A stretch of 64,000 bases of DNA, taken from the NCBI RefSeq assembly GCF_000154785.2, contig NC_015730.1:3534001-3598000 (forward strand), in the 5' to 3' direction. The position numbers and the translations under genes are program-made. The stretch is from Roseobacter litoralis Och 149. Lineage in GTDB: Bacteria; Pseudomonadota; Alphaproteobacteria; Rhodobacterales; Rhodobacteraceae. Under the pieces are notes generated by a model. That model worked only from the letters and a program-made list of their open reading frames with translations. It searched no databases and was not told the DNA's origin. Shown here one piece after another: positions 18,195 to 26,432 of the stretch; the first letter of the stretch is position 1; each line of letters opens with the position of its first letter.

Positions 18195-19088
18195 CTAAAT
18201 CCACTTCGCCAAAGGCGGCAGGCTCATCAGCACGGCGTTTGCGTCGTGGCCTGTCTCCAGACCGAACTTGGTGCCGCGATCATAGACGAGGTTGTATTCG
18301 GCATAGAGCCCGCGATGCACCAGTTGCGCGTCTTTGTCTGCCTCGGTCCAGTCCTGCGCCCGGCGCTTGCGCACCAATGGCACATAAGCGGGTAGGAACG
18401 CGCGCCCGATATCCTGCGTCAGGGAGAAATCCTGTTCCCAATCGTTCGTGCAGTGATCATCCATAAAAATCCCGCCCACGCCGCGTGCCCGATTGCGATG
18501 CGGGATATAGAAATACTCATCCGCCCAGTCTTTTAGCCGCGGGTAGAAGTCTGTTCCATGTGGGTCCAGTTTTTCCTGTTGCTGGGCGTGAAAATGGGCG
18601 GTGTCCTCGTCGTATTCGATGCAAGGGTTCAGATCGGACCCGCCACCGAACCACCACGCATGCGGCGTCCAGAACATCCGCGTGTTCATATGAACCGCAG
18701 GCACATGCGGGTTTTGCATATGGGCGACAAGGCTGATCCCGGAGGCCCAGAACCGCGGGTCATCCTTCATGCCCGGAATGCCCTTACGCGCCGCCATCGC
18801 GGATTGCGCGCGGGTGCCGAGGGTGCCGTAGACGGTGGAAATATTCACACCCACCTTCTCGAACACACGACCGCCGCGCATCACGCTCATCAAACCACCA
18901 CCGGCGTCAGAGCCATCATCGCTCTGGCGTTTGGTCTCGCTGACATCAAAAACGGCCGCCTCTCCATCGCTGAGCGGACCATGCGCGTGATCGCTCTCGA
19001 GCTCTTCAAAAGCTGCCACGATCTGATCGCGTAATTCACGGAACCACGCGGAGGCGCGTGTTTTTTCTGTATCAAAGTCTGTGGTCAT
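18195..19088 (-). CDS. hemF: Oxygen-dependent coproporphyrinogen III oxidase
   Basis: About 297 residues. The enzyme converts coproporphyrinogen III to protoporphyrinogen IX with oxygen. Family motifs: GGRVFEKVGVNIS at about residue 75, PAVHMNTRMF, WWFGGGSDLNP and the EYNLVYDRGTKFGL C-terminal part. Start ATG 19088 (MTTDFDTEKT); the frame reaches ATG 19121 but that would cover the palindrome upstream. The window also has oxygen-independent hemN, so both aerobic and anaerobic routes exist. A PpsR-like box lies just before the start. Confidence 0.95.
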   Translation of the reverse strand: MTTDFDTEKTRASAWFRELRDQIVAAFEELESDHAHGPLSDGEAAVFDVSETKRQSDDGSDAGGGLMSVMRGGRVFEKVGVNISTVYGTLGTRAQSAMAARKGIPGMKDDPRFWASGISLVAHMQNPHVPAVHMNTRMFWTPHAWWFGGGSDLNPCIEYDEDTAHFHAQQQEKLDPHGTDFYPRLKDWADEYFYIPHRNRARGVGGIFMDDHCTNDWEQDFSLTQDIGRAFLPAYVPLVRKRRAQDWTEADKDAQLVHRGLYAEYNLVYDRGTKFGLETGHDANAVLMSLPPLAKWI

Positions 19089-19101
19089 GGTGCAGCCTAA
19101 T

Positions 19102-19121
19102 GTGTCAGTTTGTCCTGACAC
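19102..19121. promoter_or_regulatory. Palindrome matching PpsR/CrtJ box before hemF
   Basis: GTGTCAG TTTGTC CTGACAC is a perfect 7-bp inverted repeat spaced by 6 and fits TGTC-N10-GACA exactly. It lies 14 bases before the hemF start codon, so binding would block transcription. Operator function is inference. Confidence 0.55.
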
Positions 19122-19162
19122 TATCTCTAAACTGCTTTGCCGCGCTAATCCAAGCGCAATTG

Positions 19163-19963
19163 TCAGTGCGCCGGCGCCGCAACAGCATCCAGCAGACTAC
19201 GCCCGCCGTCGACCGTCATGATTTCCCCGGTCATGAAGCTGGAACTCTCCGCCGCAAGAAACTGAACGGCATCTGACAACTCGGCCGGACCCGCAATACG
19301 TGCCAGCGGTGTTTGGCTGCGAATTTCATCGCGCCACTCACTATGCTCACTCATTGATGTCTTAAGCGATGCACTCATCACCGAACCAAAGGCGATGGCG
19401 TTCACGCGAATACGCTCAGGCGCCAGAACAAGCGCCATGGAGCGGGTCATCTGTTCAAGTGCGGCAGAGGCGATCGAATAGCCCATCAACTCCGGGCGCG
19501 TGGTGCGCGCGGTGATCGAACTCAGGTTGATGATCGATCCACATTGACCTTCTGGCTGGTCAACCCCCTGCTTAATCATCCTTTTCGCAACTTGCTGTGT
19601 CAGATGCAGAGCCGTCATCAGGTTTTGCTCCAGCAAAACGGAAACCGATGTGTCCTCAAAGTCCAAGGCATTCGTTTCAAGCACCTGCCGCGACGCATTA
19701 ACCAGAATATCGACCCGGTCAAAACTATCAATCGTTGCCGAAACCAAATTGGCGATTGTCAGCCTCTGGCGCAAATCACCGCCAAAATAGCGCAGATTGC
19801 CATCTTCGGACAAATCACCCCACTCTTCGGCCAGCCTCTTTTCGTCGATGTCGGCACACATCACATTCGCGCCGCGATCCGCAAATTGCCGGGCGATCGC
19901 CAAGCCGATGCCGTTCGCCGCGCCGGTTACAATCGCCGTTTTGCCACTAATGGAAAAAGACAT
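19163..19963 (-). CDS. SDR-family protein lacking the catalytic lysine
   Basis: The 266-residue protein has the short-chain dehydrogenase fold: cofactor motif TGAANGIG at residues 13-20, an Asp (D38/D40 region) that favours NAD, Ser149 and Tyr162. The lysine expected at 166 in YxxxK is serine (GYSIAS), and the NNAG motif reads VNAS (88-91). C-terminal VDGGRSLLD is typical. RBS GAAAGGAG precedes ATG 19963. It may be inactive as an oxidoreductase or use another residue. No operon partner; rsmC is downstream in the other reading order. Confidence 0.85.
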   Translation of the reverse strand: MSFSISGKTAIVTGAANGIGLAIARQFADRGANVMCADIDEKRLAEEWGDLSEDGNLRYFGGDLRQRLTIANLVSATIDSFDRVDILVNASRQVLETNALDFEDTSVSVLLEQNLMTALHLTQQVAKRMIKQGVDQPEGQCGSIINLSSITARTTRPELMGYSIASAALEQMTRSMALVLAPERIRVNAIAFGSVMSASLKTSMSEHSEWRDEIRSQTPLARIAGPAELSDAVQFLAAESSSFMTGEIMTVDGGRSLLDAVAAPAH

Positions 19964-19987
19964 GAGTCTCCTTTCGGGACAGCCAGC

Positions 19988-20983
19988 CTAGCGCCGGACC
20001 TGTCGTTTTGGACGCGCTGCATGAAACAGTTTAAAGCGTGTATCACCGCCAACTTCAAAGCAATTTGCAAAGCTGTCTTGCAGGCACTGTTCGTAAGGCA
20101 AATGGCGGTTTGCCACCATCCAGAGCTGCCCCTGCGGCTTGAGCATCCCCGCCGCAGCCCTGACAAACGCCTGCCCCAGTGCTGGATCTGCCGCACGGGA
20201 TGTATGAAACGGGGGGTTCATCACCACCGTGTCCACCTTGCGCTCTGCTTGCCATGTGGTGACATCGGCCCAATGAAACACAGCCCTTGGGTCAGTCACA
20301 TTGCGCCGCGCGCATTCGAGCGCCATATGATCAGCCTCGACAAGGTGTACCGCTTCGATCTCTGGACGGGTCAGGATGTGCGCAGACAGAAATCCCCACC
20401 CCGCCCCAAGATCTGCAACATCGCGCCCAAGCTTGGCGGGCAAAGCATCCGCCAGCAAAGCCGAAGCCGGATCTATTTCGTCCGCTGAAAAAACGCCCGG
20501 TGCCGTCCAGAACCCGCCTTCGGTCAGAGTGGGCCCGTCGCGCCAGTCTGCAAACACGCTTGCAACCGGCGTTGCGCACCAGAACAACTTGCCATGAGCT
20601 TTGGAAATTGGCGCAGACACCTCAATACGCTTGCGCATGTCACGCAGAATACTGTCGATACCGTCAGTTTTTTGCCCATCTATGATCACCACGCCCGCGC
20701 TCAGCGACATGGCCTGTGCGATCAAGGTGCGCGCTTCCTTTTTGGCGCGGGGCAGGCATAAAATCGTTGCGGCGTTCGGTGAAGTGAGTTCAGTCTCGCA
20801 GTGGTAATCCCGCGTTTTCCACGTGTCATATGCGGGTTTGAACCCATCTATGATGCAGGTCCGCTCACGCGGCAGATCCACGAGCCGCGCATCGACAGGC
20901 GGCTTCACAACCGTGATTTGGCCAGTGTCGGGCAGCACAAGGCCACCCTCACTCAGAGCCAGCACCAGACGGGCGTCGATCAC
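19988..20983 (-). CDS. rsmC: RsmC-like 16S rRNA guanine-N2 methyltransferase
   Basis: The product of about 331 residues has the RsmC two-domain layout: a divergent N-terminal MTase-like domain, then a catalytic domain with DLGAGWGFLSAHIL and the NPPFHT motif that flips the target guanine (G1207 in E. coli). I chose GTG 20983, which follows the clpS stop at 20988 with AGAAGAG upstream; the frame extends to ATG 21040 inside clpS. Cotranscription with clpS is likely. Confidence 0.87.
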   Translation of the reverse strand: MIDARLVLALSEGGLVLPDTGQITVVKPPVDARLVDLPRERTCIIDGFKPAYDTWKTRDYHCETELTSPNAATILCLPRAKKEARTLIAQAMSLSAGVVIIDGQKTDGIDSILRDMRKRIEVSAPISKAHGKLFWCATPVASVFADWRDGPTLTEGGFWTAPGVFSADEIDPASALLADALPAKLGRDVADLGAGWGFLSAHILTRPEIEAVHLVEADHMALECARRNVTDPRAVFHWADVTTWQAERKVDTVVMNPPFHTSRAADPALGQAFVRAAAGMLKPQGQLWMVANRHLPYEQCLQDSFANCFEVGGDTRFKLFHAARPKRQVRR

Positions 20984-20987
20984 CAGA

Positions 20988-21329
20988 TTACTCTTCTTTT
21001 TCCATGGTGCACTGTAGTGGATGCTGGTGGCGGCGCGCAAAATCCATCACCTGCGCCACTTTCGTTTCAGCGATTTCGTGGCTGAAGACGCCAACGACCG
21101 CGACACCTTTTTTGTGCACTGTCAGCATGATCTCAAACGCTTGTGCATGATTGAGGCCAAAGAACCGCTCAAGCACATGCACCACAAATTCCATTGGCGT
21201 GAAATCGTCGTTCAGCAACAAAACCTTGTAAAGCGGCGGGCGCTTTGTCTTCGGTTTCGTAGCGGTCAGGATGGACGTATCGCCATCGTCTTCCGAACGG
21301 TCCGACATCATGTATAAATCGCGGTGCAT
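20988..21329 (-). CDS. clpS: ATP-dependent Clp protease adaptor ClpS
   Basis: The 113-residue adaptor delivers N-degron substrates to ClpA. Family motifs: [17 protein letters not shown] (N-degron pocket), then [12 protein letters not shown] and [13 protein letters not shown]. The N-terminal extension of about 30 residues is acidic and probably flexible, needed to inhibit ClpA. ATG 21329 follows AGGAG at six bases; ATG 21311 and 21308 are possible. It is upstream of rsmC, five bases apart. Confidence 0.95.
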   Translation of the reverse strand: MHRDLYMMSDRSEDDGDTSILTATKPKTKRPPLYKVLLLNDDFTPMEFVVHVLERFFGLNHAQAFEIMLTVHKKGVAVVGVFSHEIAETKVAQVMDFARRHQHPLQCTMEKEE

Positions 21330-21723
21330 TGCTGCTCCTGATGTTGACGGGTGTGGTGAGTCCTTGAACCGCTTATATAACCTGTCTGAGCGTTTAGAAA
21401 AGGGGCAAGGCTAAGCGGAAAATTCCGCCCCTTACCAAGTTCGATGTCACTGCGGTCTGCGCCACCGTTGAATGATCCAGAGAATCGCACCGCCGCCCCG
21501 GTGAAACAACCGCGGCTCAGCGCATTTTGGCAGAGTTACGCTCGTCTTTGTCGAAAACGGCTGATGCCTGCGCTTAATTTGCATCAAGTTTAAGCTTCAT
21601 CGAAACTTAACGCCTTCGCTTTAATTCAATGGTTTATCGAAATCAAAAGCTGTGTTAGCGTCAGCGCTAATAAAGCCAGTCGAAAAAATTCGGCGGCATG
21701 AGGCAGAAAAAAAGGCGGTTATC
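21330..21723. other. 394-bp intergenic region
   Basis: No gene seen. It separates divergent clpS and the carboxypeptidase, so it should hold both promoters. A small hairpin (GCGGAA AA TTCCGC, 21415-21428) nested in AAGGGGC/GCCCCTT (21400-21433) has no T-run. The end is AT-rich, with GCTTTAATTC and TTTATCG tracts that may be promoter elements. Confidence 0.4.
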
Positions 21724-23187
21724 ATGAAGGTTCGGCGCACCTGGCCGGCCCGCTATGGGCTATATGCATTCGCAGTTTTATGGATGCTTGTTATTTTACC
21801 TCTCAGTGCAGCAGCGGCCCCCTATGCGGCATTTGTGATGGATGCGCGGACGGGCGAGGTCTTGCATTCACGTAACGCGGACACACGGCTTCACCCTGCA
21901 TCCTTGACCAAGATGATGACGCTTTATATCGCTTTTCAAGCTGTCGAAAACGGTGAGATTTCGCTGGATACCAAAGTCAAGATTTCCCGCTTTGCCGCAT
22001 CCGAGCCTCCCTCGAAGCTTGGGCTGAAATCAGGCCAGCGGATCGCCTTTCGCTATCTGATACGCGCCGCTGCGATCAAATCTGCAAATGATGCCGCAAC
22101 CGCTATTGGTGAAGCGCTCGAAGGGTCAGAAGCAGCATTTGCGCGGCGTATGACGCGGACCGCAAAAGAACTGGGCATGACCCGCACAACCTTCAAGAAT
22201 GCGCACGGTCTGACGGAAAGCGGACATATGTCCACAGCGCGTGATATGTCCCTGTTGGGCCGTCATGTGCTTTATGATTATCCCGAATATTATAATCTGT
22301 TTTCCCGTCGCTCGACACATGCGGGTGTGCGGGATGTCGCGAATACGAACCGACGCCTCTTGGCGGCATACCGCGGCGCCGATGGGATAAAAACCGGCTA
22401 CACGCGCGCTGCTGGATTCAATCTTGTTGCCTCAGCAGAGCGCGGACAGGAACGTATTATCGCAACTGTTTTTGGAGGCACGTCGACGATCGCGCGCAAT
22501 GCACGTGTCGCAGAGCTGCTTGATATGGGGTTCAAACGTGCCCCCAGTCGGGCAACAGTGCGCAAACCTCAAAAGCCGTCCTACTTTGCCTCCAGCCGTC
22601 AGGGAACGCGTGACGCTACGATCATGACAGCCAGTCTGCGGCCCCAAATAAGACCCACGGTCGCATCGGCCGCGGTAGCAAGCCCGGTAAACGCCGAGGA
22701 CATCATAGCCGCCGTCGAAGAAGCGAAGACTTCGACCGCAAGCATCGCAAGCACAACCGGAATTCTGAATAGCGATATAAAATCAGCATTGATTGAAGCA
22801 CAGGAAACGCCGGCACCAAGCACAGCGGCCCCATTGGGCGGTGTCGCCCCAGTGTCCATCAGGCCCGCCATGCGGCCCAAGGATCTCATAAACGCGTCAT
22901 TGGATCAGCCAGTGGAAAATGAAGTCGTAACCCGGCTTTCAACATCAGGCGGGCGGCAATGGGGCGTAAATGTGGGACAGTTCGGCAGTCGGTATCTGGC
23001 AGAACGCGCCCTTTTGACAACCGCGCTCACGGAGATGGAGACACTGGACGGGACGTTGCGCAAGGTCGTGCGCCGACCGACTGGCTTTGATGCAAATTTT
23101 CTCGGGATGACCGAAGATTCCGCCGACCTCGCCTGTCGTCGCCTTGAGGCACGTAACATTTCCTGCAAAACAGTCGGGCCCTCCTGA
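21724..23187 (+). CDS. D-alanyl-D-alanine carboxypeptidase with SPOR domain
   Basis: The 487-residue penicillin-binding protein trims peptidoglycan pentapeptides in the periplasm. Signal peptide at residues 1-31; catalytic S60-L-T-K63, SAN (in KSANDA) and KTG (IKTGYT) motifs of S11 peptidases. After a low-complexity linker, residues from about 405 (RQWGVNVGQFGSRYLAERAL) form a SPOR domain that binds denuded glycan at the septum. ATG 21724 after AAAGGCGG is preferred; an earlier in-frame start at 21652 precedes the signal peptide. DacC/PBP6-like. Confidence 0.92.
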   Translation: MKVRRTWPARYGLYAFAVLWMLVILPLSAAAAPYAAFVMDARTGEVLHSRNADTRLHPASLTKMMTLYIAFQAVENGEISLDTKVKISRFAASEPPSKLGLKSGQRIAFRYLIRAAAIKSANDAATAIGEALEGSEAAFARRMTRTAKELGMTRTTFKNAHGLTESGHMSTARDMSLLGRHVLYDYPEYYNLFSRRSTHAGVRDVANTNRRLLAAYRGADGIKTGYTRAAGFNLVASAERGQERIIATVFGGTSTIARNARVAELLDMGFKRAPSRATVRKPQKPSYFASSRQGTRDATIMTASLRPQIRPTVASAAVASPVNAEDIIAAVEEAKTSTASIASTTGILNSDIKSALIEAQETPAPSTAAPLGGVAPVSIRPAMRPKDLINASLDQPVENEVVTRLSTSGGRQWGVNVGQFGSRYLAERALLTTALTEMETLDGTLRKVVRRPTGFDANFLGMTEDSADLACRRLEARNISCKTVGPS

Positions 23188-23524
23188 ATCCAAACGAAGT
23201 TCAGGACATAGGAAACCACCGGCACCAAATGCGTGGTCGCAACCTGTAACCTGACCAAAACAAAGCTGCGGCATCTGCATGCCGTGCCGGGGCGCGTGAG
23301 GGGATTTTCTGGACGCTGCCTGCATGACATGAAGTCAGGACGCGTTCGAATGGCTTTTGAAAAATAGGGCGGGATGACCAGCTAGGTTGCACCGCAGTCG
23401 ATGAAAAACAGGGGGTGAACGTCGCATTCTCAGATCACACCGACAGAATCATTTTTCTGAATACCTGACTATGTTCGGACAGGGCCTAGCTTCGGCAGGC
23501 AGAAGACAAAGGCGCGTAGCCTAG
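23188..23524. other. 337-bp gap before repeat copy 2
   Basis: No gene or RNA is supported. Minus-strand frames here (such as 22905-23330) are shadows of the carboxypeptidase. The repeat element at 23525 follows, in the convergent space before ccoS. Confidence 0.5.
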
Positions 23525-23623
23525 AGCGTCTGACGAAATACCTGAAACATCAAGTATCACGTAACGCGTTGAAATCTTTGATTTCAGGCAGCGTTATGTG
23601 ATTCAGGTTTTTCGCATGACGCT
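23525..23623. repeat. 99-bp inverted-repeat element, copy 2
   Basis: Same ends (AGCGTCTGACGAAATACC, TTTTTCGCATGACGCT) and same length as copy 1, with about nine mismatches by eye. The whole element is a long imperfect palindrome. It ends one base before the TAA of ccoS (23624-23626). Confidence 0.88.
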
Positions 23624-23785
23624 TTAGTCGCTTTTCGGCTTATCGTCCCATTCATCATTCAGGATCCGGCGGCTGTCGCCTTCGGGGTCTTCGTACTGGC
23701 GGCTGCGCAGGGTATACAGAAACCCGGCCAACCCGAGCCCCCCCAAGATCAGAGAAATGGGGATGAGGTAGGCCAGAACGTTCAC
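23624..23785 (-). CDS. ccoS: Cbb3 oxidase assembly protein CcoS
   Basis: The 53-residue membrane protein has one helix (AYLIPISLILGGLGLAGFLY) followed by the hallmark acidic stretch SRQYEDPEGDSRRIL. CcoS is needed to insert heme and copper into the cbb3 oxidase. It starts at GTG 23785, which overlaps the ccoI stop codon (GTGA), so translation is coupled. Its TAA stop abuts the 99-bp repeat. Confidence 0.9.
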   Translation of the reverse strand: MNVLAYLIPISLILGGLGLAGFLYTLRSRQYEDPEGDSRRILNDEWDDKPKSD

Positions 23786-25971
23786 CCACGCCCCCTGATC
23801 CGCAGTGCATTAAGCGATACCGTCAGCGAGGACGTAGACATCGCCAAGGCCGCGATCAACGGCGTTGCCAGACCAGCGACGGCAAGAGGCACCGCAACAA
23901 TATTGTACACCGTCGCGATGCGAAAATTCTCACGAATCCGTTTGGTGGCCATCCGTGCGGTTGCAAGTGCGTCGGCAACAGGCATCAAATCTTGACCCAA
24001 CAATACGATGTCAGACGCTGCGCGTGCTGCATCCAAAGCCTGCGCCGGGCTAATTGAAACATGTGCCGCCGCCAGCGCGCCCGTATCGTTCAGACCATCC
24101 CCTACCATTAGAACGTGGCGGCCCTCATCTGTCAGACGCTGGACGAATGCCACCTTGTCAGCCGGCAGCATTTCCGCAGCAAAATCCGACATCCCCAGTT
24201 GAGCGGCCGTTTGGGCGACCGGCGTTTGACGATCACCAGAAAGCAGAATGACCGGGATACTCTGCCTATTAAGTGCGGCCATCAACTCGGCAGCGCCCGG
24301 ACGCGGACGGTCTTCGAAGTGCAAGATCGCTGGCGCGCCATCACCGGTATCCAACACGGTGCAGAGTACTTCAACCTCGGTCGAAACCCCGATCCATTCG
24401 GGGCGTCCCAGACGAACTGTTTTCTCTGCGTATTGGGCTTGCGTACCATACCCCGGTTGCTCCGTCAGGTCGCTGAGCACGATATGAGCAGTTTCATCGC
24501 TTTGCGCAGCCGACACAATGGCCTGCGACAATGGATGTGACGATCCCCGCGCCAGCGCATATGCCAACGATCTTTGCCGCGGCGTCAAATCACGCCAGTT
24601 GGTGGCGCGCGGGGTGCCCAATGTAACCGTACCAGTTTTGTCAAAGACGACAGTATCCACCTCTGCCAGACGCTCCAACGCGGTGGCATTCTTGATGAGA
24701 AGACCTTTTCGAAACAGCCGCCCGGAAGCTGCAGTTGTAACGGCTGGCACTGCAAGTCCAAGGGCGCAGGGGCAGGTGATGATCAACACTGCCGCCGCGA
24801 TGTTGAGAGACACACGCATGTCGCCGGACCACAACAGCCAGCCCATAAAAGCCAGTGCCGACAGAATATGTACCCCCGGCGCATAAAGCTTGGCCGCGCG
24901 ATCCGCCAGCGACGTATACCGGGACCGCCCGCTTTCGGCGACCGCAACCAGAGCAGCCAATTGGTGCAATGATGTGTCCGTGCCAACCGCCGTGGCCTCA
25001 AGCGTCAATGGCCCTGTAAGATTTACCTCGCCCGTACTCATCGGATCACCGACGGTGCGCATCACCGGCATCGCCTCGCCCGTCAGCGCAGATCGATCAA
25101 CCTCGGATGTGCCTTCAATCACGACGCCGTCTACGGGTGCGCGGGCGCCGGGGCGCACCATCACATGGTCCCCGAGGCGCAGTGCGCTCACCGCGACTTC
25201 GCTCGTTTGTCCCATATGCACCCGGAAAGCCCGCGGGACCTCCAATGCGGTCAACTCTTCGGCCGCTGAGCGCGCAGCAGAACGCGCGCGTGCATCAAGC
25301 CACCGGCCTGCCAGCAAAAAGAAGGTCAGCGTCAAGGCTGCGTCAAAATAGGCATGCTTACCGGAAAGCCCTGTTTCCCAAAGGGATGTCGCCACCGCCA
25401 GCACGATGGCCAGTGTGATCGGCACGTCCATGTTGAGCCGCCCTGCCCGTAGCGCGGCCCATGCGTTTCGGAAAAATGGTTGGGCGGAAAAGGCAAGGGC
25501 AGGCAGAGTGATCGCCGCTGAGATCCAATGGAACATATCGCGGGTGGCGTCTGTCGCCCCGGACCAGACCGCAACAGAGAGCAGCATCACATTCATGGCT
25601 GCAAAACCAGCGACCGCAAGGCGCATCAGGATATCGCGGCTTGCGGCATCGGTCCGCGTTTGCGAGAGCGCGGCGATATCAAGCTCATGCGCTTCAAAGC
25701 CCGCCGAGATCACCAGATCGGCAAGCTCCTGAGCCGTCACACCGGGGGCTGCATCAATCATCACACGTTTGCGTGTCAGGTTGACGCGTGCCGCGCGCAC
25801 CCCGGAATGCGCTGTCAGGCTGTTCTCAACTTTGGAAATGCACGCCTGACAGTGAATGGTCGGCAAAGACAGGGCCAGCTGCGCATCTGGCAACGGCACA
25901 TCAACACGCTCGGCGGGTGCGGCGAGGCAACCGGGACAGCTTGTCGGGCCATTTGTAGCGGTTGCCGTCAT
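23782..25971 (-). CDS. ccoI: CcoI/FixI copper-exporting P1B-ATPase
   Basis: The 729-residue heavy-metal P-type ATPase supplies copper for the cbb3 oxidase. From the N-terminus: CPGC cluster near residue 18, an HMA domain with CQACISK, eight helices, CPC in TCPCALGLAVP, phosphorylation site DKTGTVTLG, and GDGLNDTGALA in the hinge. ATG 25971 overlaps the ccoH stop (ATGA). It is third in ccoGHIS; the CPC form fits monovalent copper. No sequence anomaly. Confidence 0.95.
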   Translation of the reverse strand: MTATATNGPTSCPGCLAAPAERVDVPLPDAQLALSLPTIHCQACISKVENSLTAHSGVRAARVNLTRKRVMIDAAPGVTAQELADLVISAGFEAHELDIAALSQTRTDAASRDILMRLAVAGFAAMNVMLLSVAVWSGATDATRDMFHWISAAITLPALAFSAQPFFRNAWAALRAGRLNMDVPITLAIVLAVATSLWETGLSGKHAYFDAALTLTFFLLAGRWLDARARSAARSAAEELTALEVPRAFRVHMGQTSEVAVSALRLGDHVMVRPGARAPVDGVVIEGTSEVDRSALTGEAMPVMRTVGDPMSTGEVNLTGPLTLEATAVGTDTSLHQLAALVAVAESGRSRYTSLADRAAKLYAPGVHILSALAFMGWLLWSGDMRVSLNIAAAVLIITCPCALGLAVPAVTTAASGRLFRKGLLIKNATALERLAEVDTVVFDKTGTVTLGTPRATNWRDLTPRQRSLAYALARGSSHPLSQAIVSAAQSDETAHIVLSDLTEQPGYGTQAQYAEKTVRLGRPEWIGVSTEVEVLCTVLDTGDGAPAILHFEDRPRPGAAELMAALNRQSIPVILLSGDRQTPVAQTAAQLGMSDFAAEMLPADKVAFVQRLTDEGRHVLMVGDGLNDTGALAAAHVSISPAQALDAARAASDIVLLGQDLMPVADALATARMATKRIRENFRIATVYNIVAVPLAVAGLATPLIAALAMSTSSLTVSLNALRIRGRG

Positions 25972-26432
25972 GAACGCGCCTTTGGAACGTGCAGGATCAC
26001 ACGCTGGCGAAACAGCCGCCCGTCAGTCGATGTGGCCGACATGCGGATATTCCAGTTCCCCGGCGCCAGATCGACCGGAGCCACATACCTTTTCCCATCA
26101 AACTGAAAATCAGGCGTAGAATCATCTTTGACATGCGTGGCGCGCCCAAGCGTTGCCTCAAGGCTCGCCACTTCAACCGGCTGACCGGCGGCATCTGTCA
26201 CGGAAAGCAATACCTGGCCCTCACGCGCCTCTGCATAAACGGACCAGCCAAGCGAATGCTGGACTTCTCGATCTTTGTCAAAGCTCTGGCTTGCAACGTA
26301 GGAGTTCTTGACCTCAAGTCCTGGAAAGGTGCTGACGGCATTGAATGCAAGGGTCAGGTTGACGGCGATGATCACGGAAAACGCGCTGCAGAAGATCAAA
26401 GCCACATGGCGTCCGGTCAATTCTCTGGTCAT
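25968..26432 (-). CDS. ccoH: CcoH/FixH cbb3 oxidase assembly protein
   Basis: The 154-residue protein has one N-terminal helix (HVALIFCSAFSVIIAVNLTLA) and a periplasmic domain ending in IRMSATSTDGRLFRQRVIL, the FixH pattern. It helps assemble the oxidase and can stay bound to the complex. ATG 26432 overlaps the ccoG stop by the ATGA pattern, and its own stop overlaps ccoI, so G, H, I and S are all coupled. Confidence 0.92.
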   Translation of the reverse strand: MTRELTGRHVALIFCSAFSVIIAVNLTLAFNAVSTFPGLEVKNSYVASQSFDKDREVQHSLGWSVYAEAREGQVLLSVTDAAGQPVEVASLEATLGRATHVKDDSTPDFQFDGKRYVAPVDLAPGNWNIRMSATSTDGRLFRQRVILHVPKARS

